Source: an uncultured Oscillospiraceae bacterium
Lineage (GTDB): Bacteria; Bacillota_A; Clostridia; Oscillospirales; Oscillospiraceae
Length of the DNA stretch: 6,086 nucleotides
Direction of reading: 5' to 3'
NCBI GenBank assembly: GCA_944385265.1
Contig: CALWWO010000059.1
Location: 1-6,086 of the forward strand
Numbering within the stretch: position 1 is the stretch's first letter; every line of letters begins with the position of its first letter. A model generated the notes under the pieces. It ran no database searches and had not been told where the DNA came from. It worked only from the letters and a program-made list of their open reading frames with translations. A program made the translations under genes and the position numbers. Positions 6,039 to 6,086 of this stretch are shown here, piece by piece.

Positions 6039-6086
6039 TCAGTTCTGCTGTTTCCAGTCCTGATAATACGGCGTCATCGAGAAATT
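6039..6086 (-). CDS. C-terminal end of an unidentified upstream gene
   Basis: On the - strand a frame entering from the right edge reads NFSMTPYYQDWKQQN and stops at TGA (6041-6039). The stop lies just before the glycosylase ribosome binding site, 24 nt before its ATG, which is typical operon spacing. Only 15 residues are visible and I do not recognise the family. A second frame is also open here and runs into the glycosylase start, so the reading frame choice rests on the neat stop-to-RBS spacing. Confidence 0.45.
   Translation of the reverse strand, partial: NFSMTPYYQDWKQQN

Overview
The window looks like the chromosome of a Gram-positive Firmicute, most likely a gut-type Clostridia lineage of moderate to high G+C. 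This rests on strong GGAGG-type ribosome binding sites, short intergenic gaps, U-tailed intrinsic terminators and gene families common in that group. The species cannot be named from the sequence alone.

Layout, left to right. (1) 2-346 (+): the C-terminal end of a MATE-family multidrug/cation antiporter. (2) 347-744: a gap holding two tight hairpins, a perfect 15-bp-arm hairpin terminator and a plausible sigma-A promoter. (3) 745-1914 (+): an iron-type, YqhD/BdhA-like NAD(P)H-dependent alcohol dehydrogenase, followed by a strong, nearly symmetrical terminator. (4) 1993-2535 (-): 5-formyltetrahydrofolate cyclo-ligase, converging on the dehydrogenase. (5) 2536-3522: about 1 kb with no credible gene. 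It holds two arrays of some ten short hairpins each, in opposite orientation around a core of about 330 bp. (6) 3523-5037 (-): IMP dehydrogenase of the Tritrichomonas foetus-like subtype, with its own terminator. (7) 5148-6014 (-): an OGG1-type 8-oxoguanine DNA glycosylase. (8) 6039-6086 (-): the last codons of another gene.

Functionally, the minus-strand genes touch purine and one-carbon metabolism. The cyclo-ligase returns 5-formyl-THF to the folate pool, IMP dehydrogenase commits IMP to guanine nucleotides, and the glycosylase removes oxidised guanine from DNA. The glycosylase and guaB could be co-transcribed with the gene upstream of them (gaps of 24 and 110 nt). The two plus-strand genes are unrelated to this theme and separately terminated.

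The most unusual content is the 2.59-3.48 kb region. The left array (read on -) and the right array (read on +) share module order and short linkers, while stem sequences differ but stay complementary. That is what a conserved structured RNA or a structure-dependent DNA repeat looks like. I cannot assign it to a named family.
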